Assembly (NCBI GenBank): GCA_963920765.1
Contig: OY987243.1
Location: forward strand, 124,001 to 188,000
Origin: Ulota crispa
Lineage: Eukaryota; Streptophyta; Bryopsida; Orthotrichales; Orthotrichaceae
Length of the DNA stretch: 64,000 nucleotides
Reading direction: 5' to 3'
The position numbers and the translations under genes are program-made. The notes beneath the pieces are model-generated. The model worked only from the letters and a program-made list of their open reading frames with translations, did not search any database and was not told the DNA's origin. Positions 21,750-35,400 of this stretch are shown here, piece after piece. Position 1 is the first letter of the stretch. Each line of letters opens with the position of its first letter.

Positions 21750-22955
21750 AAGTATGTCATCCGCCTAGTGAATGGGCGGAATGCTATTTCATGAGCCGAG
21801 AGTCGGGAGCCAAGAACAAAGAGCTAGAATTTTGATCTAGAAATTTGAAAAATACTATTACCATGGATTTGGGTACCTATAACCGTGTCAATTTCCTATG
21901 ACTGTTAAAAATCTAAAAAGAGAGATTTATGAAAAATCAAGACTAAGATAGAAAGAAATAGCATATTTAAATAAACAAGGTATAGGGATTAAAACATTAG
22001 AGGGTTTAGGGAAATTCAAAGATGTGAGCATCCTAAAGATGTACAAAGGTAACATTAAGACAAACAAAAATAAAGAATGATCATGAAGAAAATACTTGCA
22101 AATTTTCAAATAGCAATGACCATCAAAATATTTAATAGTAACAATAAGAATAGCATGTAGACATGACAATAAAAAGAAATAAGGTTTAGTGAAAGAATGG
22201 TAATGATAACATGACAATCAAATCCAAATACATAAAGTCATAAGCAACAAAACATCAATAAAATGTAGTGTCTAGAGTATAGAAACTCTAAAAAGCTAGA
22301 GACATCTATAATGCAACATCCGGTGTCTCTGCACTACTTTGCAAATGAGTCTATGCACCATCATCTTGCAAATGGGTTTTTGTAAAGTCAAAGAAGCAAT
22401 CAAAAAATCCAAGTTGATGGGCATTCCAATGTAGAATGGCATTTGGAGGACTTGAGATATTGGGAACAAGCAAGCCTTCAGGTATGTCGGCAAAAATGAA
22501 GTCTGCATTGCAAAATTGGCCTCCAATCACACCCTTAAATGACCTAGGCCAATCACTTACATGTTGCACAACATAATGAGATGGTGGTGATGAAAAAGAA
22601 TGCAGAAAATGTCAAAAATGTTACAAAAATATAACAAAATTAAAGAAAAAATAGAAATCATATCAATTTGATGAAAGTACGCATGTTGTTCCACTCTATA
22701 GGAAAGCTACCATGATCAAGAAAATATTGATCCATTGTAAGCAATGAACCGTGGAGTAGGTATTCCATATACAATGAGGACGTTGACTCTAAATTTGCCA
22801 AAATAGGACTAGTACTTTTTGCTCAAGTGTTGAAGATATAAGCCTTGCATAAGATGCTTGACGCTTGGGCGTGCCAATAGAAAAAGAGTTGCTAATAGAG
22901 ACAAGAGGAGAAATAGGAATTGCAATAGTCAGTGCTAGTGCACTTACATTCCTTG
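21750..22955. other. AT-rich interval without recognisable genes
   Basis: Only short ORFs without motifs. No repeat structure stood out. Confidence 0.5.
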
Positions 22956-22959
22956 CAGA

Positions 22960-24503
22960 TCATCTTGAACCTTGCACAAAGGATTTTGTAACTTTCTCAA
23001 TAGCCTTCTCAGCCACCTTCTCTGCCTTAGCTTGAGCTGCAGCCTCCTTTTTTAGAAGTAACTCAGCCTCCTTAGCCTCTCTTGCTTTTGCCTTCTCTAC
23101 AATATTGGTCTTCTCTACTAAAACCTTCTTCAATTCCTTAGCATCCAATTGCAACAAGTCTTCTTTCACTTCTGCATTCTCTTCTCCATCAACATTAGAA
23201 GGCTGCGTCCTATGAAGGTCCAAACCATGACAAACAGCCTTCATTGCCTTCTCCTCTTCATGGTAACCACCAGGAATGCAATCAAGATACCACCCTCCAT
23301 GCTTGAGGTGTGTAGCAGACCACTCACGCTGTTGAGCTGGAGCATAAATGCAATCTGCAGATGCTTTCTCCACTTTAGTGGTGAAAAAGAAAGGGAGATC
23401 TTTGGCTTTCAAAGCCCCTTTAGGAACAAGCTCTAAGGCAAAGTAATTAGAAAGCAAACATAGATGTAAGAGAAAATAGATTTAATGAAATGGAATTCAC
23501 GTAATTGAATAAGCATAAAAGTGAATGAAAAAGTTCAAAGAACTAACCTATAAATGATTCTCTTCACCACAAGATCCACCCTGTTGTGTTTGTCAAAGTC
23601 CTTCTTTTTGGAATAAGCTGATTTGCCTCTAAAAAACACCATGAAACCTGAATCCCATAAACAAGTTTGCCTAACCTCAACATACTCATGAATAGAAAGA
23701 GGCTTTGGATCCACAAACATATTGACTACCACCTTGTCCTCTCAAATAACCTTCAAATATGCTTCCAATGAAGCATCACTCAACTACAATATAAACACAA
23801 AATTTAATTAATAAAAAGCATCATAACATTACCATTAAATCATACAATATTAAACACAGTATTAAGCAAAGATGTACAAAAAACTATGCAATAAAGTGAA
23901 GTAGACTAATTGTTGCATAAAATGCGGCTTTGTTAAGCCAACTTTCAAGATCCCTCTCTGATGCAAGTTTAGCAAGAAATAAAAGGGAACATCTCCCAAG
24001 TTCACCCTAAACCACCATCTTAGCCAAGTGGTCTTGTGCAAGGCAGAGACATGAGCAATTGCAATTAATTGCAACTTCTCCAATGACATCTCCACATACA
24101 AATTGTCATTGTAATGTTTGGTAACCTAAAAACAAAATGAATAACTCATTAAAGAAAAAATTCCAATATAATGGAACACCTATGATGAAAGACATCCAAA
24201 TCAATCCATGATCTTATATTCAAAACCACTCATGAGGTAAATTCTACATGACGCATAATATGATAACATTAGAACTAATAAATCATTGTTGTAAATAGAT
24301 CAGCAACAAAAAGAGAAGATTGAGTAGCAAACCTCCTGAAGAAAGCTGTCACCAAGCTTAGGATTGGTTATAGCCAAGTGTTTCCCAAATGTGGGATGCA
24401 TTGCTATAGTCTTGGTCTTGGCAACACTTTGAATCGCTGCAATGATGCCCAATTGAAGTGCAATATTAGTAAATTTGAAGAAGAACCCCAATTTTGGGGA
24501 CAT
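22960..24503 (-). CDS. Unrecognised four-exon gene model with Ala/Lys/Glu-rich C-terminus
   Basis: I do not recognise this protein. Exon 1 is 24333-24503 (starts MSPKLGFFFKF, ends with CAG GAG before a GT). Exon 2 is 23907-24125, after a TTTTTAG acceptor, and contains MSLEKLQLIAIAHVSAL and WLRWWFRVNLGDVPFYFLL. Exon 3 is about 23544-23783 (acceptor TTGTAG) with FVDPKPLSIHEYVEVRQTC. Exon 4 is 22960 to about 23430 with KHGGWYLDCIPGGYHEEE and a strongly charged helical tail (KAKAREAKEAELLLKKEAAA). Exons 1 and 2 join in phase with GT-AG borders. The exon 3/4 border needs a weak donor because the stronger GTTAGT site breaks the frame. An in-frame TGA at 23742-23744 interrupts exon 3, so it is either a pseudogene or mis-modelled there. 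It might be a mobile or captured gene. Confidence 0.45.
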
Positions 24504-24509
24504 TTGAAT

Positions 24510-25065
24510 TTTTCATTTTTAAGAATTTTTAGGTGATTTTGAGTTTATTTTATGATGATTTCTTCAAGACTTTACATCAATGACAAAATATCGTGAAAGA
24601 ATTATAAAAAAAAAAACTCACTTCAAGTCACCAAAATATTCTCACAAATGCAAAAGTTAGTATCCCAAAATCCATTTTGGGAAAGTGTTTTTCCCAAGAT
24701 AATGAGTATGACTATGTAATGACTATTTCATGAAAAATGGAATTTGAAATTTTGGTGTTAAAGAAAATCAAGTCCACATTATGTAAATGTTGTGTTCTAT
24801 ATTCATCATAGACACTCTACAAAAGTAAGAAGATATTGTATTTGCAAAAAAAGGATTGCACTTTATTTTTTAAACCAACTTTTGTTGACTCCCATTTTTC
24901 ATGAGTTTTTTGTGTTTGTCAATTTTTCACGTTTCTATACAAACAGACTTTTGCAAAATTAGCAGAGATAAGGTGGAAGCACCCGTATCCAATAACTAAA
25001 GAGGTTTTGCAACAACTTGCAAAGAGTTTGAGGTGACAAATATTTTTTCCATGTAGGAAGATAAG
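24510..25065. other. Noncoding interval
   Basis: AT-rich upstream flank of the four-exon gene model. No convincing TATA box or other feature was chosen. Confidence 0.4.
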
Positions 25066-25069
25066 AAAT

Positions 25070-26460
25070 GTTGAGATTGCAAAACTTTCATACTTTTATG
25101 TGCAAAACTGAAATTATTGTGAATTATGGGAGTCAAAAAGTGTTCCAGACTCATGGCCAATGTCAAGATGCATGCAATTCCACCAATAGCCAAACCATTT
25201 TCAGCTCATTACTTGTTACTTCACTTTGGAACACCTGGCATGACTTAAGTAGTCCCAACTTTGCAAAGGACAAAAGAATGCATTCCAAAGCACCTACTCT
25301 TGCTCATGGTAGAAATAGCACACCCTACATGTTGGGTGTGAGGCATTGTTGGCAATGGGTGCTTCCACTTTACCAAGGGTGAAGAGTCAATTACCATGGT
25401 TTCCAAAAGGGAAATTGTCATTGTTAAAACTAGATGAGCCAATTTTCTAGAGGGATATTAAACAACTCCAAAGCCTGCGAGAATTGAGACCAAAAGCAAG
25501 CTGATCCCAAAGCCCTTGCTTAGACCTTCTCTTGGATGGTCTATCTACCTGCTCTAGCAATGTGGCAGTAGGTGGTGGTTGCACATACCCTCCTAAACAA
25601 CCAATGATGCCAAACAAAGCAAAACAACCAACATTAGAACAAAACGAAAAAAACAAACCCATTCTTACCACAAATATACATGAACCTTTTCACTCTTGTA
25701 AGCGTGTACCTTTTTACCAAGGCTTTTTTTGGCTTTCTAGTGCCAAATTGCACCCAAAAATAATAGTTTGGCTAAAGAATGTCAAAAAAATGCCAAAAAC
25801 TTGGATGAAATTGCCAAAAATGCTTCAAATTGGAAAAAATTTGGATGAAATTGCCAAATTGTGGATGAGAATTAGATTATAGACATGTAATATGTGCTAC
25901 CAACAATGTGATATTTTCTATCCAATATGTGGATGAATGTTGAAATTTAAAGCACCACTATAATATTTTAAATCCCTACTTTAGCACTTCTTAAAAAACA
26001 AAAAAACCCTTGCTTTATACTTTTAGCATAATAGGTAGGACCATCAATTCTAGATCATTTAAGTTCTTGGAGGACAACACATAAGAGCAACAAAGTGGCG
26101 CAAATTATTCTTCAATGGCTTTATGTGAAATATTGCAACACAATTTTCTTCAAAGTTTTTCATGCAAAACTGAGTTGTATACAAATTTTGGAGTGCATAA
26201 AGTGTTTTGGACCCACAAATAATTCCTAGACTCTCCTAATTCCAATCATAGCCAAACTACTACTTCCTAATTTCTTTTGGAACACACGTCATGACTTCAT
26301 TGATCTTAACATTGAAAAGGAAGAAATTCCCATTTCAAGGCTTGGAAATAGGTTGGTTGGAAACAACACACCCTACAAGTTGGATTTGGATCTGTGCTTG
26401 GGAATGGGTGGTCCCTCCTTAGAATGATCACTAGCTTTCTAAACTTGAATCTTGTTGAAC
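25070..26460. repeat. Pair of diverged direct repeats of about 350 bp
   Basis: Segments at about 25070-25430 and 26125-26460 share an ordered series of matches: TGCAAAACTGA, AAAGTGTT, CAATNNNAGCCAAAC, TTGGAACAC, CATGACTT, AGCACACCCTACA or ACACACCCTACA, and GGAATGGGTG or CAATGGGTGC. Neither encodes a recognisable protein. They look like two copies of an uncharacterised dispersed repeat. Confidence 0.5.
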
Positions 26461-27440
26461 TATTCTTTTATTCCATATAGATCTCCTTTGTTTTCTTCCT
26501 ATGTATTATACAACAAGTTAGCATATGGTTTTTTAGCTAAAATAAACATGAGAAAAAGATTGCAAAACTTGAGCTTATGCAAGGGAGGTGTGAGGATGTG
26601 TTCATGGTTGGGGTTGAAACAACCAATCAGTGGCATAATTTCTACGACAAACAAAGAAAATTTGAGATGCAAAAAAGAGGTTAAACCTTTTCTATATTAA
26701 TCCTTAAACATCCCATAGGGATAGTGGGTATGTTGTTGTATAATTGACATTTACTACCAACAAGAGTTTTATTTTGGAATCTCAAATAACTCATTAAAAC
26801 CGCATTGATTTATATTCCAACTTCTTTGTTGATCTCAAATATAGTAAAAATGTGGATCCATTCCAAACACACAAAAAAATACCTTGTATTGTATTGACTG
26901 CAAAAGGCTTTATTAGACGTTTAAGGATTAAGTTGGATTTGAGAGAATCAAAATGATGGATCCACATTGAATATTGCATTTAGGTTGCTCCACACTAATT
27001 TATTGATATTTTACACTATATAAATATTTATTATTATCATGATGATTTTTTTATTAAATTTTGTCTTAACCAATTTTAAAAGGCTCGGCAACAATAATAA
27101 AGTTGCAAAAAAAAACTAGCTATGTAATCATTTGAAATCCTAATATTTAGAGAACTACATCACTTGCATGCGCCTCTAAGTGGCCAAGTAATGAGTCATT
27201 AGGTAACTTTCTAGGAGAATGCAACTTAATAGTTTAGGTAACCTAATTGCAATATTTAGTGTAGATTTTTTGAGTATAGCATAGGATTACTACAGAATGC
27301 AAGGAATAACAAAAGAATGCATTGCACTGATGCTTTTACTAATGTTTTCACATGGTCAGCAAATGATCAAGCTCCAACAAAAGAAAACAAAAAAATAATG
27401 ATTAAAGAGGGGATTTATGTGAAGTAGAGGACAACACGCA

Positions 27441-27626
27441 CCCCATGCATGTATTTTTCCTTTGCAATTGAAGGGCAAGAATCATGTAAATCCAAGTGCA
27501 ATGCCATAGATGTTGCATATAAATGTAATCTTTGCTCTAATAAACCATTTGAGAACATACGCATCAAAATCAATTCAACATCCTTGAGCATTTGAATTCC
27601 TTTCTGCACCTCCATCTGCCATCCAC
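27441..27626 (-). pseudogene. Exon-like fragment, unrecognised
   Basis: On the minus strand an open stretch preceded by TTTCAAAAG (possible acceptor) and followed by a GT reads WQMEVQKGIQMLKDVELIL, then LHLYATSMALHLDLHDSCPS. Amino-acid composition is protein-like and free of stops, unlike neighbouring noise. No family recognised and no partner exon proven. Confidence 0.25.
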
Positions 27627-28808
27627 CTTTTGAAAACAACCACAATTTCAAAAACTAGGTAACAATGGACATGTGTAAAATTGAAATAAAGTATAGTGCA
27701 TAACACTTATAACCAAAAATTAGTAACCAACAAGAAATACACACATCTACCCGTAACTTAAAAGCAAATCTACTAGTAAAAAAAGCAAAATATAAATTTG
27801 ATCCTAGTGATCTCAAATTTTTGATAGCTTTTCTTTTGACAAAGAGGTAAACTAACCATTCAAATTTGGGAGTTGTTGGTTAATTGTCATGCACCATATG
27901 AGCACAATACTATAGAAAAAATTTAAGAAACAAAAAAACAATGCGTTTGGCTATAAATCTAGAGGATCATATTTAGAGAAACATTACACACAATGCTGCT
28001 ATCAATTGTAGTCAAATAGTATAGTAGAACCTCTCTAACTGCATACAACTAGAACTAGAAGTTTGATTTTGATTATGGATCATGAAGTTGGGACCAAGAG
28101 ATACTATGACCTATGCAAGGTATTGAATTAGAAAGGTTCTACTATATTACAAGCTTGACCATTTCAAACACATTTTGATTTGAAGAGTGAACTTCCATCT
28201 AACCCCGGAATTGAAAAATACAAAAATACAAAATTTGTGTTTACCAATTCTAGACAAATATGGAGGTTTTGCCCTAAGAAAAAGTGAAATGCATATACTC
28301 TCCAATTATACACGTGCATGAATTTCAAGCTAGCTTCAATTAACCCCATGACCCAAAAAAAACAAAGCATTTCATCAAAAATGAATTACACATAGCTCAG
28401 TGAAGACAATGTAGAGGAGGGTGCAAGGTCAATTACACTAGAAAGAGACACTAACCAAATCACAGCACAAAAAATTTAGCCACAAAAATTTCTGAAAACA
28501 CTTTGTAGAAGACTAACAAAACTTCTATGAATGTTGTTGCATTTTTTCAAAAGAATTCAAAAACTTAAATTGCAAATTCCAAGACGAAGATTGCATTGTA
28601 TGCCAATTTAGGAAAGAATTGGGTGGACTAAAATTGAGCAGGTATGGTGGCTAAATCACTCAAACCCAACCAAATTTTGCAAAAATGGTAAAACTCTAAA
28701 AACTAAGCAAGAGAGTTAGCATATTTGACAACAAAATGGCGCAACAAGGAAACCAAGATGGCAAGAAAAACATAAGCTTGGTAGTAATGTAAATAACTAT
28801 ACAAACCC

Positions 28809-29118
28809 ATTTTGATGATCTCCATTTTCAGAGCAAGACCCACACTTGAGTTTGCACAACAAGCAGTGATACCACTGCCCCAGCTAGCGCAAGCTCTAAA
28901 AAATTGGTGCGACAGGGGCAGGTGTAGTGGGGAATAAGCATAGTGGGGTTGGAGCAATTCAAATTCTTGTGCAGTGTAGGTGGCAAGCTTTGCAAGGTGG
29001 AAGGGATTTGCTTTGAAACACTAGGTTTGGAAATTTTTGGCGTTTCTAAGTTTATTGGTGGAATGGGCTGGGCCCTTGAAAGATTAGATGAGGTTGGAAG
29101 AAAACCCTCTTTGTGCAA
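28809..29118 (-). pseudogene. Exon-like fragment resembling a plastid-targeted protein 5' end
   Basis: The minus-strand stretch is rich in Ser, Pro, Lys and Thr with almost no acidic residues early (SRAQPIPPINL, KPSVSKQIPSTLQSLPPTL). It is followed by a hydrophobic run, FLELALAGAVVSLLVV, the layout of a chloroplast transit peptide plus thylakoid-transfer or membrane segment. It lacks an upstream ATG before a stop, and a dispersed repeat begins just beyond. Two frames overlap near 28860, suggesting a frameshift. A fragment of a gene is likelier than a working one. Confidence 0.3.
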
Positions 29119-29484
29119 TTTGTCCTAGTTGACGGAAACAAAATTTTATGTACACCAAATAGTGCATTTAGATTGCTCCATACTAAATTTTGACATTTCA
29201 CACTATTTAGATATTTTTCAATACTATAGTAACTATTGTCAATAATCACTATAATGGAGGAAGCAAGCAAAGGTTGGGCACAGTAAGAAGCATCAAAGTC
29301 ACCGAGTAGGAAAGTTAGAATTTTACACATAATTAGGAATTACTACAGCATATAGAGCGTTGCATGCCCTTTCAAGTGGCCAAAGGTGAGTCATGAGGTA
29401 AATTTGCCAAGGTAAGGCAACCTAATTGTTGAAGCAACCTAAATGAAGTATCTTAGTGTAGTTTGGATGAGTTGTTCAAAAACA

Positions 29485-32400
29485 TTGGTTTTGTTTTCAA
29501 AAAATGGCAATTTATTTGAGGATTATGGGTTAGTAATCAAATACTACTAAACAATAGCAAATAACAACAGCAAACAACAATACATGTTGTGCTTTGTGAT
29601 TTCAACATCAAATAGCACTCTTGGTGCTAAGATTAGAGTTGTATTGTATGGCTTGTATCAATTGAAGTTGGATTCAATTTTTTGTTTAATCCTTAAAAGA
29701 CAAGGTGGACAATTTTTGTATGCTGCAATCACTTGCAACGCAACCAAATTGCGGTCACAAGCCTATCCTTTAAAGACTATATTGAAGCTGGATTGTTACA
29801 TGTGTGTAAATTGAAGATGGAACTCAAGTTGGATCACATCAAGTGTCAAAATTGGCTTTGTATTATACAACTAGTTAACTTGTCAAAAGTGACATCAATC
29901 CCAAGTTATCCTTGGTCATGGACAAGTCAAAGGGGACATAGGGAGTGATAGAAGTGATTCTTTGAAAATGGGCTAATAAAGAATTTGGGTTTTTTAAATA
30001 AAGGATATTTCATGGGGGGATCACACCTTCTTGTCCTTGGTAACCACGTGCAATGAATGGAGTGTTTTAAGAGGGTATTTATCTTTTTTAAGGTAATTTC
30101 TTTTCCCTATCTTTAGATTAAAAAAAGCTACTATGATTTATTTCACAGCACCTTACATTTATTTCTAAATGGTTTGGAGAACAAATTTTTGGCACTTTAT
30201 TTATTCTACAAATTGCAAAGTTCCATGATTAAAAGACATTGAAACCTAAAAGCATTAAAAGTGCAAGAATACAATTATGAATTGAAACTGCAACAAATAA
30301 GACTCAAATTCAAACATATAGCAATTTAGGGTAGAAAACTAATCCCTAACCCTGACACAAACTTTGGCAACAACTACATAGAATCCAAAGTACCAGCGTC
30401 TCATCAACACAAGTAGCAATAATAACTTAAAGCACAACCTTATTTTAGAGCCTTACATTATTTACAAACCCATCCTTCACCTGCATCCGTGTTTAATTAA
30501 AGGTAAACACTATTCCATTTTCATCCATTACGTCCAAAAGATGGACAAATTGTACTTTTTTTCATCTAATTTTGACAATATCATTATAGTTAAACTCACC
30601 ATACTAAGCACTTTTAGGGAGATCCTAATTTTCCTACTATATATTTTTCTAGAAATTATTAAAATGAAGGTATCATTCACTACCCTATTTTACATATAGT
30701 GAAGCAAGAGACACGTTTTTAATACTATGGTAGATCTAACAAAAATATGAAATTTACCTCCAACAAATGAAATTGACCCTATTTTTAATCTCACCTAGTT
30801 TCCTAAAAATTCAATGGTGACTTCCCCAAGCGATATTTGGATGGAGAAAATATTGCAATGGCCAAACATCAAACCCTAAACCCAACAAAAATAGTGGTTA
30901 TTCTAACTTCTATTGGTGGATTCTAGGCTACTCCTCTTTTAGTGACTTTTAGTAATGTTTAATATGATTTGTAGATTATCATAGCAACTTTCTTAAGGCT
31001 TATATTATAGAGCTAAACAAGCGGTATTGGATCTTACATAGAAACTAGTTTGGAACCTAAACTCTAATTTGGTTTTTATTTGGTATTGTAAAAACTTGTT
31101 TTATAATCAATTTTGACTCACTCACAAATGAGATGAAAGAAAATTTAACTTGCTAGCAAAAACAATTTACCTAGGTTTATTTGTGTTCTTTTTATAGTAG
31201 AAGAAGTGACACACAATGGTCTATCCAATGCTAGGTTTGTTTAATAGCAAAAAGAAGTTAATTGGAAGGATTTTAGGCCCACATTGTGTTTGATGCTTGC
31301 TAGAGGTGGTATGAAAATGAGTATTTTAGGTTCTAACATCAACAGTTTCATGTCATGAGAAGACTCTTGACCTAAGGTAATGAGATAGTAGGTAAAAGAT
31401 TTTTGAATTAAGTGGATGAAATTGGTGATAGTTGAAACAAAATCTAGTGCATTCTTATGAAAGGACAAAAATTACTAGAGAGGAGTTTGAAAAATACTTA
31501 GAAGAGCCTACAAAAGTACCAAGTGCTTTTTATCTATTTTTATGTTTCCATTTATGGTAGCCATTGTGAATCAATTGTTACCCTCTAAGTTTTGCTATGC
31601 CTCTTTTCATTTTGGCGCTTCTACTTTTATTTTCTAATATAAAATGCATATTTGGTTCATATTTGCTTAGTATTGCTTTTGAAATGACAACATGGCAAAA
31701 ATGTGTGCAATGTAATCACGCCCAATTGTTTGCCTCTATATTGAAGCATTGGTGCAACTAATGTAAAACTAGGTTGCAAAAAGGAACAAAGTTGACCACT
31801 TCTTGTTGTTTGGATTTTTGAAAATGAAATCAAAACCTTGCTTGTTTGATGTAGTCATTGTTCATAAACCAAATATTGAACTAAATTTTTTTATTCTTAA
31901 AGTGAATTGTATTTGTTCTCCTTAAGGTACAAAAGTATTGAGTATCACTTTAGAAAAAGTTAAAATGACTAGAATTGTAATTTACAAACTATAAAACTAA
32001 TACATGATTTCTTTGAAAAACTTTTCAAATTTTATTCTTAATCAATTTCAAAGATTAGAATTTCTTTTTGGTGTCACATCCCATTGATAAATGATGGCAT
32101 GTGCAATGGAAGATCATAGTGTGTGGATTGTAGAGATGCTTGGATTATAGTCTAAACTGTTTTTTTAGCAATTATCATTTAATTGTTATTCCTAATAGGA
32201 CTTTGTAACTCATGATAGTAGACTCAAGTTGGAAATCTAGAAAATCTCACACTCCTTAAGAAGCCGAGAAGAGATTTTTATGTGATGAAAATCTCTTGAG
32301 TTAGGTGTTGGATTTGATCAAATATTGATATTGAATCATTTTTTAAAATCAAAATGTAAGTAAACATAATTTCAAAAGATAATAAATAAATAAATAAACA

Positions 32401-35400
32401 AGAAAAGATACTTGTTCCTCCATTTTTATGATTTTTCTAATTCTCAAGCATGTTTTTATTATCATTATTAAGGTTTTAATAGTTTGGCAAATAACTTGAC
32501 TAAAAATAGAAGTCCTAAATGTCCCACCTCACGTTAGCATTTTTGAAAATTATTTCTAGGTAAAAATTTGTTTAATTCAATTATCAAAAAAAATTATGGA
32601 CATATTTTGGAATATGTTAGACCATGTGCATTCTACAAATGTAAAATACTTTATCACAAAAGAATCACATATTTTTTTCATACTTGATTATTCTTGAACA
32701 AGAACTTCTTCAAACACACAAACTTTGTTCTTGAATTGTTAGCAATTTGAGTCATTGAAAATTCTTTATAAGCTTGAATGACCATTATATTATGCTAGCC
32801 AAAATATTGCTTTTCTTTTGCAGTTATGAAGTGCCTTCATTTAGGATTGATTAGATTTATTTAAGCTATTAGGGTAAAGGAATGGGTAGAAGTTGGAAAA
32901 TATATAGAAATAAAATCAAACAATAAAATAGATGGCATTTGTATCTAGAAAAGTCCAAAAAGATTATACAAAAATTACAATATAAGTAATGAAATATGTA
33001 TGGTGAAAAACAAAATCAAATTCCAATTTATATTATTGGTGTTCGTATTGTTGTTTTTGCTTCAAAATTAACGTATTCTTTCTAGTTCAAACACTCAAAG
33101 GTTAGCTCTATAGGCTTGTGCATAGCTCAATGGAACTTTTTATCACTATAGAGTTTGATAATGGACTTGACTTCAAACAAAAAATAGTAAAGGCTTCTTT
33201 TAATTCAATAAAAAAACAAAACATTGAGTATGTGTAGGTACATAGGGGTGCACCCACAAGTGAAGTATTTGATTGACACAATATAGTGCAATTCCTAGAA
33301 TATAAAGCAATCAATGAACTATACGCAAAACATTTAACACTAGCACAAAATACATCATATTGAAAAATAAGATTAAGGCAAGCATAATGAAACACTTCAA
33401 CATAATGAAACAAGAAGTTTAACCACAACAAGGGGTAATAATAACTCAAGGATTACTTATAATGGTACAATCACGCAAGGGTGTTCTTTCACATCAAATG
33501 GAGGTATAAAACATAACTTTGTGGATATAACAATTGAGCTCCTTCACACAAAATAGAGACATATAATCTCCATGGAACTTCATGATCCTACCAAAATGTC
33601 CTTGTATTCCAACATTCAGGTACTTTGAAGACTATAATATTTCCATGGAAAAGTTTAAAATATAATCCATCAGCTACGTCATGTGCCACATTGGATGTTG
33701 CCCCTTTGGTGTAAAACTAGGCTTGCAACAGATGAAATTGCAATAGATGAAATACCTCAACTTGTGCTTAGAAAGCAATTATAATTATTGTCTATTATGT
33801 GACTAGCTTGATCATTAGGTGCTTCATCAAATTTGTGCAAGACCTTGAACTAGTTCGTGTACAAAAATTATTCATGTAGGAATGGACAAATAACAAAAGC
33901 TTGCAAAAATGAGGATTTTTTTGCCTACAATCTATTCTCTGGACACAATATATTTTGCCATTTTCTTAGACTCTTTTATGAGTTGAACAATTAAGAAGAG
34001 TCTAGCATAACATTCAGTAGCTTGAAGAGAGGTTGCTTTTCCCTCTCTTTAGGTATCATCCATGAACTTCATCTTGAAAAAAAAAAAAAAAAAAAAAGTT
34101 TCTTATTTTTATTTCTTTTTCTTTTTCATGATTCCGATACAAGTGTTAGTCTCTAGACTCTTGGCAATTGCTAGTAATGAAGATAGTCTATAGACAAATT
34201 TAGTGGTTGAATATTGGTGAAAGCTTCTTATTGCCATTTTTAAAAGTTTGTATGTTCTCATAGATAGAGATGATATACTATCTCTTTGTATAACTTGAAC
34301 ACAACTTTAATGCCATGCCAAAACATAGAAGATAGTAATGGTTCTTCTTGTGTATCTATACTTGCTCTATGAACTTGTAGCATAGAGAAGGTAATATACT
34401 TGAGTAATGACATAGTTCATCTCGCATAATAATTGATGAGTGACAAATTTCAAATTAAGGCAAGAGTTTATAGTTTTTGCTCCATGAGCAAGACATGTGA
34501 CCTTACGGCCTCACTGCAAAAGTTAAGTTACTTTTTTTATAAAAAAAATTAGGCTAGTAGTAATTTTGTCTACTTTTGCTTCTTTACTAATCTGATATAT
34601 ATTTGCACAAATCTCTTTTTTAAAACCTCCAAGTGTATAAGCCTGGCTGCAGTTAGAGTTACGTATGTTGGTTTAATCACCTAGGGTTTCTATACATGAC
34701 TAAGTTGATTTTGACTCAGCCTCTTTTGCTAATCTTCAACTCTGTCTCTTTTGTCCCTCTGCTCACACATTATGCATAGCCTTTGTGTGCAAAGTTTACT
34801 TGTCAATTGGGCTAGTACTCTAGTTTGTCTATGCTCTAAGCATGTCTATACACCAATACACGACACGCGATTCTATGGCTCCTTATAATACACAAAGATC
34901 CTAGGAGTGTGAGGTTGTTTTCTTATATGCTGGCAATAAGAATGTACCATACGCAAGCTTAGGCGACTGCTGTGCTTGTCACATCATGGCTGCTTCTCAG
35001 TCCACTGCAACAGAACTTCCGTATTTTGCTAAAGCAATCACACGCAATATATGCTACTGACCCGTGGTGCAACCTCTCTCAACTAACATTGGTTTGATTG
35101 GTTGTCTAGGATGGACGCATGTGAGGCATATATCCTATTGGAGAAAATTGCCAACTTCAAGCTTCTAACCTCTTCCCTCTATAATTCTTATGCTTGTATT
35201 AGGGCTAGGAATCTCTCAAATTTTCAGAGCTTTGTGGATATGTTTGTTATATTCGTGAACATTGCTACTTGATTTTAATCGTGTCACACTTGATCTAAAA
35301 TATTTGATGGGTCTTTGCTTTTTATTTTTGAATTACATGGAGGATGTTGATTCTATCTAATATATCTCAAGGAAATGATTTATCCTTGCTAATGTTGCTA

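Larger units (their letters stand above)
26960..29480. repeat. Second pair of dispersed repeats (26960-27270 and 29150-29475)
   Basis: Both copies open with GCATTTAG[GA]TTGCTCCA, continue through a TTTTACACTAT or TTTCACACTATTTAGATAT block, AAGTGGCCAA and GAGTCAT[GT]AGGTAA, and end with an AACCTAA ... TTAGTGTAG block. The left boundary of the second copy abuts the exon-like fragment at 28809-29118, so the repeat may have truncated that gene. They are probably MITE or solo-element copies. Confidence 0.5.
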
